Positions 55,451 through 63,363 of a DNA stretch of 64,000 nt are shown here, one piece after another (position 1 is the first letter of the stretch; each line of letters starts with the position of its first letter). The stretch spans positions 2,852,001-2,916,000 of the forward strand of contig NZ_CP023278.1 of NCBI RefSeq assembly GCF_002896875.1. The letters run 5' to 3'. The position numbers and the translations under genes are program-made. The notes below the pieces were generated by a model that saw only the letters and a list, made by a program, of their open reading frames with translations, was not told where the DNA came from and did not search any database. The stretch comes from Nostoc sp. CENA543 (GTDB lineage Bacteria > Cyanobacteriota > Cyanobacteriia > Cyanobacteriales > Nostocaceae).

Positions 55451-55798
55451 CTAGCAGGGGACTAATTCTTCCTCACCCTTGGGATGGGTTTCTGCTTCAA
55501 CCATTTCATCTAGGGAAGGATGATCTTGGCCTATTACGCCTGGTTGATTACCTAAGTTAACTAATTCCCCGTCTCTTAGCACCAATGAACTTTCACACGT
55601 AGGACATGAGTAAACTTTATGAGTCCTACCATAAGCTGATGCTTCAACTTCTTCTACTATTTCTGAATTCGTCAGGTAGAAAAAAATTGCACGTTCAGCA
55701 AGGTCTGACATATGCTCAGAATCGATGGCTGATCGAATCTTCAGCTTTTTGTGCAGTTCTGGCGACAAATACAACGTAACCTTTTGCTTAGTTTGCAT
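55451..55798 (-). CDS. Ribbon-helix-helix protein with CxxC tail
   Basis: 115 residues. The N-terminal half (KVTLYLSPELHKKLKIRSAI, then MSDLAERAIFFYL) is a CopG/Arc-type ribbon-helix-helix DNA-binding fold. The middle has YSCPTCESSLVLRDGEL, a single CPTC knuckle that may bind zinc with another pair in a dimer. The acidic C-terminus is probably disordered. Such proteins act as transcription factors or antitoxins; no toxin partner is adjacent, and the next co-directional gene is ycf46 (91 bases). A cyanobacterial regulator of ycf46 is plausible but not shown. Confidence 0.8.
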   Translation of the reverse strand: MQTKQKVTLYLSPELHKKLKIRSAIDSEHMSDLAERAIFFYLTNSEIVEEVEASAYGRTHKVYSCPTCESSLVLRDGELVNLGNQPGVIGQDHPSLDEMVEAETHPKGEEELVPC

Positions 55799-56235
55799 AT
55801 CACTCTTTAGTGGCCTTACCCGGGTATGTATATAACGTTATCGACTAGCTTCTTTGTTGTCAAGCCAGTAAACCATTTTGACAGCAGTTTTGTTACTTTT
55901 GTTTACAATTGCAGTTTGTTTGTTACCAAGATTGTTACGCAATGAAGTTATATAAACTACTAACCGATAAATTAACCCACAGCAGCAAAAAATGACAAAC
56001 TTATCTCTAAAATACTTTTAAATAGAAGCTTACAGTTTCTACAATAGACAAAATAATCTCTAATTTCCACGTAAAAACCCTATGCTGGTTTCAAATTTTT
56101 TATACTTATAAATGTGAAGGCTATAAGGACACAGGCGTGTAATACCAATTCCCCATGCCCAATTCCCTATGCCCCATACCCCACATCCCATATTCTGCTG
56201 TATTTTAAAAAAGGCTATTCCATGCAAACTAAATT
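55799..56235. other. Spacer with CCCATTC-type minisatellite
   Basis: No gene seen. It holds the promoter region of the divergent RHH and methyltransferase genes and a degenerate CCCAATT/CCCTATG heptamer array (about 56146-56190) close to the methyltransferase start. Confidence 0.65.
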
Positions 56236-57159
56236 ATGACTGCTGCTGTAAACACTGCTCCTGGCCTAGCTTCTCGCTTGGTGAATGGCATACTAGCAAT
56301 TAAGCCTTTAGCTAGTCTTGCTAAACATCAAGCACGCCAAATGATGATTAAACGGGCTGAAAAAATTGGCGTACCTTGGACAAATGAAGTTAAAACTCTC
56401 CAGGCGCGTGATTGGACACAGGATTTAGCTCAAGTGCAAAATCCCCAGGTTGCTTATCCAGACTATTATCTGAATTCATTTCACGCTTACGAAACAGGTA
56501 ATTTGAGTTGGCAAGCGGCTTTTGAAGTAGAACCAGCAGCTTACGCGGTTCACGCTAAAATTTGGCAGGGTACTGAGGTGCAAGGCGATGCCAAATTACG
56601 CCAAAGTTACCATGATATTCTCAAACCTCAAATTCCTCACGCTCCACAAACTATTCTGGACATGGGATGTAGTGTGGGTTTAAGTTCATTTGCTCTACAA
56701 GCACTTTATCCCCAAGCCAAAGTCACAGGCTTAGATTTGTCCCCCTATTTCTTAGCGGTTGCTAACTATCGCGCTCAACAGCGTCAAGCTAAGATTAACT
56801 GGGTTCATGCTCCAGCTGAATCTACGGGCTTACCAGATGCTAGTTTTGATTTAGTCTCAATTTGTCTTGTCTGTCATGAATTACCCCAGTCAGCAACTCG
56901 GCAAATTTTAGCTGAGGCGCGGCGTGTATTGCGTCCTGGAGGTTACATTGGGATTATGGATATGAATCCACAATCGGAAATCTATAAAAAAATGCCGCCT
57001 TATATTTTAACGTTGCTCAAAAGTACAGAGCCGTATTTGGACGAATATTTTAGGTTAGATATTGAGCAAGCTTTAGTAACAGCAGGTTTCCAAAAACCCA
57101 CTATTACTAGTAATACTCCTCTTCATCGCACCATTATTGCTCAAGTGAGTGGCTGCTAG
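56236..57159 (+). CDS. Class I SAM-dependent methyltransferase
   Basis: 307 residues. The SAM fold covers about 135-245: motif I TILDMGCSVGLSSFA (about 137-151), acidic loop VTGLDLSPYF (about 163-172), PDASFDLVSICLVCHELP (about 199-216) and post-III RVLRPGGYIGIMDMNP (about 233-248). The N-terminal ~130 residues are a helical domain specific to this subgroup, with LAKHQARQMMIKRAEKIGVPW. Similar two-part proteins occur in many cyanobacteria; the substrate is unknown. Its last codons overlap the GTG start of the PrsW-like gene by 11 bases, so the two are translationally coupled. Confidence 0.9.
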   Translation: MTAAVNTAPGLASRLVNGILAIKPLASLAKHQARQMMIKRAEKIGVPWTNEVKTLQARDWTQDLAQVQNPQVAYPDYYLNSFHAYETGNLSWQAAFEVEPAAYAVHAKIWQGTEVQGDAKLRQSYHDILKPQIPHAPQTILDMGCSVGLSSFALQALYPQAKVTGLDLSPYFLAVANYRAQQRQAKINWVHAPAESTGLPDASFDLVSICLVCHELPQSATRQILAEARRVLRPGGYIGIMDMNPQSEIYKKMPPYILTLLKSTEPYLDEYFRLDIEQALVTAGFQKPTITSNTPLHRTIIAQVSGC

Positions 57160-58114
57160 TGATTTTGTTTTACTGCTGTGGGCAGTTATACCACCACTGC
57201 TATTTTTAGGTTATTACTATTACCGCGTTAGCATTGCCCCACCCGTGCAACTTGTGTTGTTGTTATTTGTGGTTGGGGCAGTATCGGGTTTTTTAGCTTT
57301 GGGTTTACAATTAGGTTTTGAAACTGTTGCTCACAAATGGTTGCATTGGCGACAAATTCAGCGTGGAATTTTTGGTGCTACCGTCAGACAGTTGATTGCG
57401 ATCGCTCCCATTGAGGAAGGGTGTAAATTAATTGCAGTTATCATCCCCACATTATATTTACAGCGTCGGTATCAACTGCGATCGCTTAGTATTTTCTTCT
57501 TTACCATTGCGGTTGCTTTAGGATTTACCGCCGAAGAAAATTGGATTTATTTATATCATGGTACAGCCACGATTTTTGAGCGCAGCATCGGTACACCAGT
57601 CCATGCAATGTTCTCTGCGCCTTGGGGATATGCTTTAGGAAGATATTTGTCAGCAACTGTGCAGATAAACCGTTATAAACATTTATTTGTTTTGGCTTGG
57701 ATTAATTCTCTATTTTTTCATGCTTTAGTCAATATTTTTTCTATTGCTGGACGTTATGCTTCTGCTTTACAGTTGCTTAGTTATGGTTTATTTCCGTTGC
57801 TGTTGTGGATGTTTTGGCGTATGGAACAGCTACTACGCCAAGTTCAAAATCAACCACCCATCATATTAATATCTGGGCGTACATGCCAACATCGTTACTG
57901 GCAAAGAGGATTATTGTTTTTGGCGATGATGTTGGGTGGAAATGCCATTTTGGGGCTATTTTTGTTAGTAAGAGTTCTCAGTCCTTTAAGTCCAGCACAA
58001 CTTTTATATTCTGATATTTTGTGGTTTATATTCAGTAGATTTTTACTGAATTCATTTTTTGGGATTTTAGCTTGGTTAATTTATTGGTATTTACGACATG
58101 GAAATCGAATGTGA
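57149..58114 (+). CDS. PrsW-like intramembrane glutamic protease
   Basis: 321 residues from a GTG overlapping the methyltransferase stop. About eight membrane helices. PrsW-family landmarks: IAPIEEGCKLIAV (EExxK, about 84-96), FTAEENWIYL (Glu pair near 127-136), GTPVHAMFSAPWG (His near 150-156) and SLFFHALVN near 189-197. PrsW of Bacillus cleaves an anti-sigma factor (established); the target here is unknown. The last ~60 residues add two helices. Coupling to a methyltransferase is unusual and may mean a shared pathway. Confidence 0.88.
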   Translation: MAASDFVLLLWAVIPPLLFLGYYYYRVSIAPPVQLVLLLFVVGAVSGFLALGLQLGFETVAHKWLHWRQIQRGIFGATVRQLIAIAPIEEGCKLIAVIIPTLYLQRRYQLRSLSIFFFTIAVALGFTAEENWIYLYHGTATIFERSIGTPVHAMFSAPWGYALGRYLSATVQINRYKHLFVLAWINSLFFHALVNIFSIAGRYASALQLLSYGLFPLLLWMFWRMEQLLRQVQNQPPIILISGRTCQHRYWQRGLLFLAMMLGGNAILGLFLLVRVLSPLSPAQLLYSDILWFIFSRFLLNSFFGILAWLIYWYLRHGNRM

Positions 58115-58253
58115 TACTGAATTGGATAGGTAGTATTGTTTCAATATTTGGGAATAGGCTAAGAATATAGGTTTTCAATCCAAAATCCGTCTTGAAAAGT
58201 TTCCTACGGCGGGAAACCCGCCTACAGAACTTTCCGCAAAATCCAAAATACTA

Positions 58254-58290
58254 TAAGAACCCCACATTCTAAAAGAAAGTGAGGTTCTTA
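58254..58290. terminator. Hairpin between PrsW-like gene and rpsU
   Basis: Inverted pair TAAGAACCCCAC / GTGAGGTTCTTA (58254-58265, 58279-58290, one mismatch) between convergent genes. Probably a bidirectional terminator, though without a long U-tract. Confidence 0.6.
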
Positions 58291-58357
58291 ATGTAAGGTT
58301 ACTTGAAGCTGATGCGACTATTTTGCTAATAGATGCTTGTCTATAAAGATATGCAGC

Positions 58358-58552
58358 TTACCTGTAGCGAGAACGGTTTCGATGATTTTGCTTATGTCTA
58401 GCAACTGCTTTCCGCTTTTCTTTTTCTAACGGTGTCTCGAAGTGACGTTTCTTTCTCATGTCTTGGAAAATTCCCGCTTTGGAAACTTCCCGTTTAAATC
58501 TCCGTAATGCTGAATCAATGCCTTCGTTCTCCCCTAAAACTACTTGTGTCAT
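58358..58552 (-). CDS. rpsU: 30S ribosomal protein S21
   Basis: 64 residues from ATG 58552, chosen over an ATG two codons upstream because GGAGG then lies 7 bases before it instead of 1. The sequence [20 protein letters not shown] and [19 protein letters not shown] are typical bS21, a small basic protein of the 30S platform. It lies downstream of the RRM gene on the same strand, an order known from Anabaena (rbpA1-rpsU, cold-regulated), with an attenuator-like hairpin in between. Confidence 0.95.
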   Translation of the reverse strand: MTQVVLGENEGIDSALRRFKREVSKAGIFQDMRKKRHFETPLEKEKRKAVARHKQNHRNRSRYR

Positions 58553-58596
58553 TCTCATTCCTCCTTTATGTGGATGAATAGTTGAAGACTGGAGAC

Positions 58597-58642
58597 AAAA
58601 AAAATATTCCAGCAGGTCGAGCCTTTGGCTTTATCTGCTGGA
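58597..58642 (-). terminator. Attenuator-like hairpin between the RRM gene and rpsU
   Basis: Stem TCCAGCAG / CTGCTGGA (58608-58615, 58635-58642), followed on the minus strand by AATA and eight T. A complete intrinsic terminator 45-90 bases before rpsU; partial read-through would set the RRM:rpsU ratio. Confidence 0.75.
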
Positions 58643-58672
58643 GACTCTAAAGTTAATTTTGTGAAAAAATCT

Positions 58673-58981
58673 TTAGTAGCGGCGACCACCGCGATTGTTA
58701 TTACCCCAACCGCCGCCGCCACCGCGAGGGCTTCTTTCTTCACGGGGTTTAGCTTTGTTAACTTTCAGATCGCGCCCCATCCATTCAGCACCATCAAGGG
58801 CTTCAATGGCAGCACTTTCTTCAGCCTCTGTTGCCATTTCGACAAAGGCAAACCCGCGAGGACGACCTGTTTCACGATCAGTTGGTAGCTGAACGCGATT
58901 AACCTTGCCATATTCTGCAAAGGCAAGCTTCAAGTCTTCCTCTGTAACTTGATAGGACAAGTTACCGATATAAATTGACAT
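58673..58981 (-). CDS. RRM RNA-binding protein with glycine-rich tail
   Basis: 102 residues. RNP2 IYIGNL (3-8) and RNP1 RGFAFVEM (42-49) define a single RNA-recognition motif. The tail is RGGGGGWGNNNRGGRRY-like (about 85-102). This is the Rbp type of cyanobacteria, which bind mRNA; the glycine-rich type is cold-induced in Anabaena (established there). It may help localise or stabilise transcripts. The gene precedes rpsU and is separated from it by an attenuator-like hairpin. A ~190-base leader lies upstream, where cold regulation of rbpA1 has been mapped in Anabaena. Confidence 0.93.
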   Translation of the reverse strand: MSIYIGNLSYQVTEEDLKLAFAEYGKVNRVQLPTDRETGRPRGFAFVEMATEAEESAAIEALDGAEWMGRDLKVNKAKPREERSPRGGGGGWGNNNRGGRRY

Positions 58982-59170
58982 ACAATGTCTCCGAATTGAA
59001 CAAGTGTAGAGAGTTAAATTCGGAGAGACGCTTTTTATAAATCAAAAGGAGTTACTCAACCGAAGATAATTCTGATATTCACAAGCATAACACAGCGATA
59101 GAGGATTCGCTGTAACAACTGGGTAATATAAATGAAAATTTAAGGGCAGTGCATCACCAGGAAAGTTTTC

Positions 59171-60043
59171 CTAATGGGAGGTGTTTGCTAGCTGCTCTAA
59201 TATTTCTGCTGCTGCTTGACACAGGGTATTGTGATACTGGGTATTACTTGCGAGCAATCCACCCCATTGATTGACATCGCCAGTATTGTATTGTAGCAGA
59301 TTTCCATTGAAATGAGTAAACTGTCCACCGGCTTCTGTCAAAATCAGTTCTGGTGCGGCTATGTCCCAATCTTTGGGGGCTGATTTCCCAGACAGAGAAA
59401 TGTAAATGTCTGCTTGTTGTTCTAGAATGGTGGCGATTTTACAGCCGACACTACCCACAGCTTTTTGATGGTGTAGGGGTAGGTTATGCAATAAATATTC
59501 TAAGGTGGGGTGGCGATGAGAACGACTCACAACGAGGGTTAAATCTTCAATAGGCTTGGTGTTGGGACTAGCTAGCAGGTTAATGGGAAGAATACCATCG
59601 CGGGTTTCGACGAATGTACCGCCGCCTTTAGTGGCATAGTATAGTTTCCCTTTTTCTGGTAAAACTACCACAGATACAACTGGTCTGTGTGCTTGCACTA
59701 GGGCGATGTGAACTGCATAATCTCCGGTTTTGTCGATAAAGTCACGGGTACCATCTAGAGGATCAATAATCCATACCCAATCATGTGTATGGTGTTGATT
59801 AAGTGGAGATTTATAGGTTTCTTCACTAACGTAAGCAAAATCTGCGTTACCTAAAGCAGCTTGTAGCTTTTGCAGAATATATTGACTGACAGTGACATCT
59901 GCAACGGTGACAGGTTCGTTTTGTTGATATTGGATATTGAGGTTAGAGTCTGTGGCAGTGCCGTGATAGTAGGATTGTAATATTTCTGCTGCACCCCAAC
60001 CAACGGCACGAGCGATCGCTAGTATTTCTTGTAAGTCCTTCAT
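59171..60043 (-). CDS. cysQ: CysQ-like 3'(2'),5'-bisphosphate nucleotidase / inositol monophosphatase family
   Basis: 290 residues, a metal-dependent phosphatase. Ligand motifs: EPVTVADVTVS (about 43-53), EET in VSEETYKS (about 77-84), and WIIDPLDGTRDFI (about 92-104). The second Asp lies in GKSAPKDWDIAAPELIL (about 224-240). The pattern fits CysQ, which removes PAP from sulfate assimilation; inositol or other sugar phosphatase activity is the alternative. It overlaps the stop of the PfkB gene as ATGA, so the kinase and phosphatase are translationally coupled, perhaps hinting at a sugar or nucleoside substrate. Confidence 0.85.
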   Translation of the reverse strand: MKDLQEILAIARAVGWGAAEILQSYYHGTATDSNLNIQYQQNEPVTVADVTVSQYILQKLQAALGNADFAYVSEETYKSPLNQHHTHDWVWIIDPLDGTRDFIDKTGDYAVHIALVQAHRPVVSVVVLPEKGKLYYATKGGGTFVETRDGILPINLLASPNTKPIEDLTLVVSRSHRHPTLEYLLHNLPLHHQKAVGSVGCKIATILEQQADIYISLSGKSAPKDWDIAAPELILTEAGGQFTHFNGNLLQYNTGDVNQWGGLLASNTQYHNTLCQAAAEILEQLANTSH

Positions 60044-60912
60044 GTATTCTCACTCCTTAACTCCATCCAGCGACGCGTACCAAAATGTTGACAAGCTGCG
60101 GCTGCAATGTTTGCTGCTTGGTTGAGAGCCTGAGTAAAATCAGCTTGTAAAATATAGTGGCAAAAAGCACCGTGAAAAATATCTCCAGCCCCTAGTGTAT
60201 CAATTGGCTGGATGGCAGGTACAGTGATCTGCCCAAATTGATGATGACTGGTGTAGGTAATTGGTTGTTCTCCGTGGGTAATGGCGATGTAGGGAATTCC
60301 CAAAGCTTGGAGATAGGCGAAAACCTCTGCTTCGGAGTGACAATTGGGGGGATGAAAGTTAGCCGAGCAAATGGCGTAATCTGTTAATGGTAAGACTTGC
60401 TCAAAGCCGGCTTTCCAACTACCACCGTCTATAACTACGGGGATATTGAGAGATTCAGCCATTTTAGCGATCGCATATCCCACTTGCATTTGATGTCCAT
60501 CGATGAGGACAATATCTATATTATTTAGGATATGTGGTGGTATTGAGGCAACATCAGCCGGAGTTTTCACGGCGTTGATAGAAATTACTGCTCGTTCGCC
60601 TGTAGATTGGGTGACAATAATTGAGGATACAGGTGGTGCTGTATTAATGCTAGGTGCAAGATCAGCGATCGCTACATGATATTTGCTGAAATCTCCCCGA
60701 ATTAATTGTGTCATCGGGTGCGAACCCAAGACACCTAAAAATGTAGCTTGATTACCTAAATAACTAAAAGTTACAGCCGCGTTGGTAGCTGGGCCACCTG
60801 CTGCTACAGTGTAGTCAGATGCCACTAACTTTTGATTATTTTGAGGAGCAGATTCGGCTAAGTAAATTAAGTCTAAGGTGATTAAACCTACAAATAAGGC
60901 GTTAGTAGTCAT
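60040..60912 (-). CDS. PfkB-family sugar kinase (ribokinase-like)
   Basis: 290 residues. The N-terminal signature VAAGGPATNAAVTFSYLGNQ (about 36-55) and the C-terminal DTLGAGDIFHGAF (about 238-250), with the catalytic Asp, define the family. The substrate (ribose, fructose, adenosine or other) is not determined. First gene of the overlapping pair with the CysQ-like phosphatase. The start lies in an inverted copy of the TAATGAC heptamer repeat. rsmI is divergent, 117 bases away. Confidence 0.9.
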   Translation of the reverse strand: MTTNALFVGLITLDLIYLAESAPQNNQKLVASDYTVAAGGPATNAAVTFSYLGNQATFLGVLGSHPMTQLIRGDFSKYHVAIADLAPSINTAPPVSSIIVTQSTGERAVISINAVKTPADVASIPPHILNNIDIVLIDGHQMQVGYAIAKMAESLNIPVVIDGGSWKAGFEQVLPLTDYAICSANFHPPNCHSEAEVFAYLQALGIPYIAITHGEQPITYTSHHQFGQITVPAIQPIDTLGAGDIFHGAFCHYILQADFTQALNQAANIAAAACQHFGTRRWMELRSENT

Positions 60913-60993
60913 TAGTCAATAGTCATGAGGGAACAGGGAAAAGCGATCAAGTGGCTGATAACTGATAACCCCAGTTCCAGGCTTTCTTTCTTT

Positions 60994-61027
60994 AATTTTG
61001 AATTTTGAATTTTGAATTTTGAATTGT
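60994..61027. repeat. TTGAATT heptamer tandem repeat
   Basis: About four and a half TTTTGAA heptamers running up to the rsmI start codon. They supply out-of-place TTG start candidates upstream of the true ATG. Confidence 0.85.
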
Positions 61028-61029
61028 CA

Positions 61030-61893
61030 ATGCAGACAGATCCCAAACCAGGAACACTATATATAGTTGGTACACCCATCGGTAACTTAGAAGATATTAC
61101 CTTGCGGGCGGTGCGGATTTTGCAGAATGTGGATTTGATTGCGGCTGAGGATACGCGCCACACGGGGAAACTCTTACAACATTTACAGGTGAAAACACCC
61201 CAGACAAGTTACCACGAACATAATCGCAGTAGTCGCATCCCAGAATTATTAGAGCATTTACAAAATGGTAAAGCGATCGCTTTAGTCAGTGATGCGGGTA
61301 TGCCAGGAATTTCTGATCCTGGGTATGAGTTGGTGAAGGCTTGCGTTGCAGCGAAAATCCCCGTAGTGCCTATTCCTGGAGCGAGTGCAGCGATTACAGC
61401 GTTGAGTGCGGCGGGATTACCTACAGATAAGTTTGTGTTTGAGGGGTTTTTACCTGCGAAAAGTCAGCAACGGCGGGAACATTTGGAGACTTTGCAAACA
61501 GAATCTCGCACTATAATTTTCTACGAATCGCCGCACCGATTGCGAGATACTTTACAAGACTTAGCAGAGATTTGGGGAAGCGATCGCCAAATTGTACTGG
61601 CGAGGGAGTTAACTAAGTTGTATGAAGAATTTTGGCGAGGAAGTCTTGAGGAAGCGATCGCCCATTATCAACAAAAAGAACCCCAAGGGGAATACACTCT
61701 AGTAGTAGCAGGAAATCCCCCTAGTCAAACCCTACTGACAGAAACACAACTCAAAGCGGAACTAGAACAATTAATTCGTCAAGGCATATCGCGATCGCAA
61801 GCTAGCCGACAATTGACTAAATATACTTCCCTGAATCGCAGTCAAGTTTATCAAATTGCGCTAGGGATTAATATTAAGGGGAATGAGGGATAG
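61030..61893 (+). CDS. rsmI: 16S rRNA (cytidine-1402-2'-O)-methyltransferase
   Basis: 287 residues from ATG 61030; the upstream TTG at 61012 lies in a repeat and adds residues not expected in the family. RsmI landmarks: GTLYIVGTPIGNLEDIT (about 8-24), AAEDTRHTGKLL (about 40-51), ALVSDAGMPGISDPGYELV (about 81-99) and PGASAAITALSAAGL (about 113-127). It 2'-O-methylates C1402 in the decoding centre together with RsmH. C-terminal residues 240-280 (QGISRSQASRQLTKYT) are the usual tail. Confidence 0.95.
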   Translation: MQTDPKPGTLYIVGTPIGNLEDITLRAVRILQNVDLIAAEDTRHTGKLLQHLQVKTPQTSYHEHNRSSRIPELLEHLQNGKAIALVSDAGMPGISDPGYELVKACVAAKIPVVPIPGASAAITALSAAGLPTDKFVFEGFLPAKSQQRREHLETLQTESRTIIFYESPHRLRDTLQDLAEIWGSDRQIVLARELTKLYEEFWRGSLEEAIAHYQQKEPQGEYTLVVAGNPPSQTLLTETQLKAELEQLIRQGISRSQASRQLTKYTSLNRSQVYQIALGINIKGNEG

Positions 61894-61899
61894 GGAGTG

Positions 61900-62005
61900 G
61901 GGAATGGGGATTGGGGACTGGGGACAAGGTAGACAAGGTAGACAGTATTTCTCATACCCTCTGCCTAATGCCCAATGCCCAATGCCCAATGCCCTATTCC
62001 CTATA
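61900..62005. repeat. Heptamer minisatellites after rsmI
   Basis: GGGGATT/GGGGACT heptamers (61902-61925), a GACAAGGTA run (to about 61945), then TGCCCAA heptamers (about 61965-62000). They fill the rsmI-Uma2 spacer. Confidence 0.8.
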
Positions 62006-62051
62006 TATATTTTTGTTAGGCTAAACTTATAGGACTGAGAGATTTGCTGCC

Positions 62052-62909
62052 ATGTCTGTAGCTGAAGATTTAACAAACCCAGAATATGTTATCTTTCCTC
62101 CAGGGGATTTATACAGTGATGAGCCGCCTTTGGAAAGTTATTTACATTTACAGCAATTAATCCTGTTATTAAACACCTTAGAATGGTTGTGGCAAGACCG
62201 CAATGATTTTTTTGCGGCTGGTAATCTCACTATTTTTTACAGTCCAAGACAGTTAAAATCAGAACATTTTCGCGGCCCTGATTTCTTCGTGGTACTGGGA
62301 ACAGAACGCAAACCCCGTAAAAGTTGGGTTGTTTGGGAAGAAGACGGGAAGTATCCCAATGTGATTATAGAACTACTATCAGATTCTACTTCGTCTACTG
62401 ATAGAGGCTTGAAAAAACAAATCTACCAAGACATATTCCGCACGCCGGAATACTTTTGGTTTGATCCCAATAATTTAGAATTCGTTGGGTTTGTTTTACT
62501 GGCTGGTAAATATGAGCCAATAACACCCAACCCCCAAGGTAGGTTATGGAGTCAGCAGTTAGAGTTATATTTGGGGGTTGAACAGCAGAGTTTACGGTTC
62601 TACACAGCTGACGGTGAACTCGTGCTGACACCAGCTGAAGTCGCACACCTGGAAATGCAGCGTTTTGAGCAAGAAAAACAACGTGCTGAACAGGAAAAAC
62701 AACGCGCTGAACAAGAAATGCAACGTGCTGAACAAGAAAAACAGCGTGCTGAACAAGAAAAACAGCGTGCTGAACAAGAAATGCAACGTGCTGAACAAGA
62801 AAAACAGCGTGCTGAACAAGAAATGCAACGTGCTGAACAAGAAAAACAACGCAGCGATCGCTTGGAGGCGAAGCTGCGAGAATTAGGTATAGATCCAAAT
62901 ACTATTTAA
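62052..62909 (+). CDS. Uma2 family protein with C-terminal coiled coil
   Basis: 285 residues. The Uma2/PD-(D/E)XK-like core covers about 1-195 (GPDFFVVLGTERKPRKSWVVW about 76-96; PNVIIELLSDSTSSTDRGLK in part, about 102-121, then YQDIFRTPEYFWFDP). Residues about 203-265 are nine heptads of RAEQEKQ/RAEQEMQ type, forming a long charged coiled coil probably for dimerisation. The family is abundant in cyanobacteria; the coiled-coil tail is a variable add-on. Repeat number probably varies between strains because the DNA is a 21-base tandem repeat. Confidence 0.92.
   Translation: MSVAEDLTNPEYVIFPPGDLYSDEPPLESYLHLQQLILLLNTLEWLWQDRNDFFAAGNLTIFYSPRQLKSEHFRGPDFFVVLGTERKPRKSWVVWEEDGKYPNVIIELLSDSTSSTDRGLKKQIYQDIFRTPEYFWFDPNNLEFVGFVLLAGKYEPITPNPQGRLWSQQLELYLGVEQQSLRFYTADGELVLTPAEVAHLEMQRFEQEKQRAEQEKQRAEQEMQRAEQEKQRAEQEKQRAEQEMQRAEQEKQRAEQEMQRAEQEKQRSDRLEAKLRELGIDPNTI
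62658..62846 (+). repeat. 21-base tandem repeat encoding coiled-coil heptads
   Basis: Nine near-identical in-frame 21-base units (CAACGTGCTGAACAAGAAAA plus one), 62658-62846, each encoding one heptad. Silent and Lys/Met variants alternate, suggesting unit-wise duplication of larger blocks. Confidence 0.95.
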
Positions 62910-62923
62910 TTTTCCAGGGTTAT

Positions 62924-63130
62924 CTACTGTTCGTCAGGAAAAACCCATTTCGGTGGTTCTGTCATTTTCCGCTTGAGACGTTCTTCCGCAATTTGTAGCA
63001 TTCTATCCAAAGAAGTCTCAGCGATAAATTTTGATGCGGCTTCTCTATACTCAATGTTTGGGCATTTATCCCCTAAAACACAACCGTTAATGCAGGCTTG
63101 CGCGCAGTTAATTTTCTGCTCCACTGTCAA
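62924..63130 (-). CDS. Small cysteine-containing hypothetical protein
   Basis: 68 residues, not recognised. Cysteines at about 9, 13, 17 and 23 (NCAQACINGCVLGDKC) suggest a small metal or Fe-S binding site, or a redox pair. The rest is helical (SLDRMLQIAEERLKRK) and ends PPKWVFPDEQ, a conserved-looking tail. No signal peptide. It lies convergent with the Uma2 gene (14 bases) and divergent from mnmE. Conserved small proteins of this type occur in cyanobacteria, but I cannot name it. Confidence 0.7.
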   Translation of the reverse strand: MTVEQKINCAQACINGCVLGDKCPNIEYREAASKFIAETSLDRMLQIAEERLKRKMTEPPKWVFPDEQ

Positions 63131-63363
63131 TTCCTCTCTGACTCTAAAATAGGGACTGGTGATTGGGGACTGGGGACTGGGGACTAGGAAAAGTAGATTT
63201 TGGTTCTTTTGTTGTGATTTTCTACTTTACAGATAGATTTTACCTTGCTGTATGATCTCAAATTAGTCTAAATACTTACCATTTGAGAATAAAGGCTAGT
63301 CAATAGTTTTTCCTTGACTTCTCCTACACCCTTATACGCCCACACCCTTACACCCTTCCCCCT
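63131..63363. other. Promoter spacer of mnmE with minisatellite
   Basis: A GGGGACT-type heptamer array (about 63151-63186) and an AT-rich stretch precede mnmE. No gene of its own is supported; a minus-strand frame over 63268-63564 overlaps mnmE and is a shadow. Confidence 0.65.
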
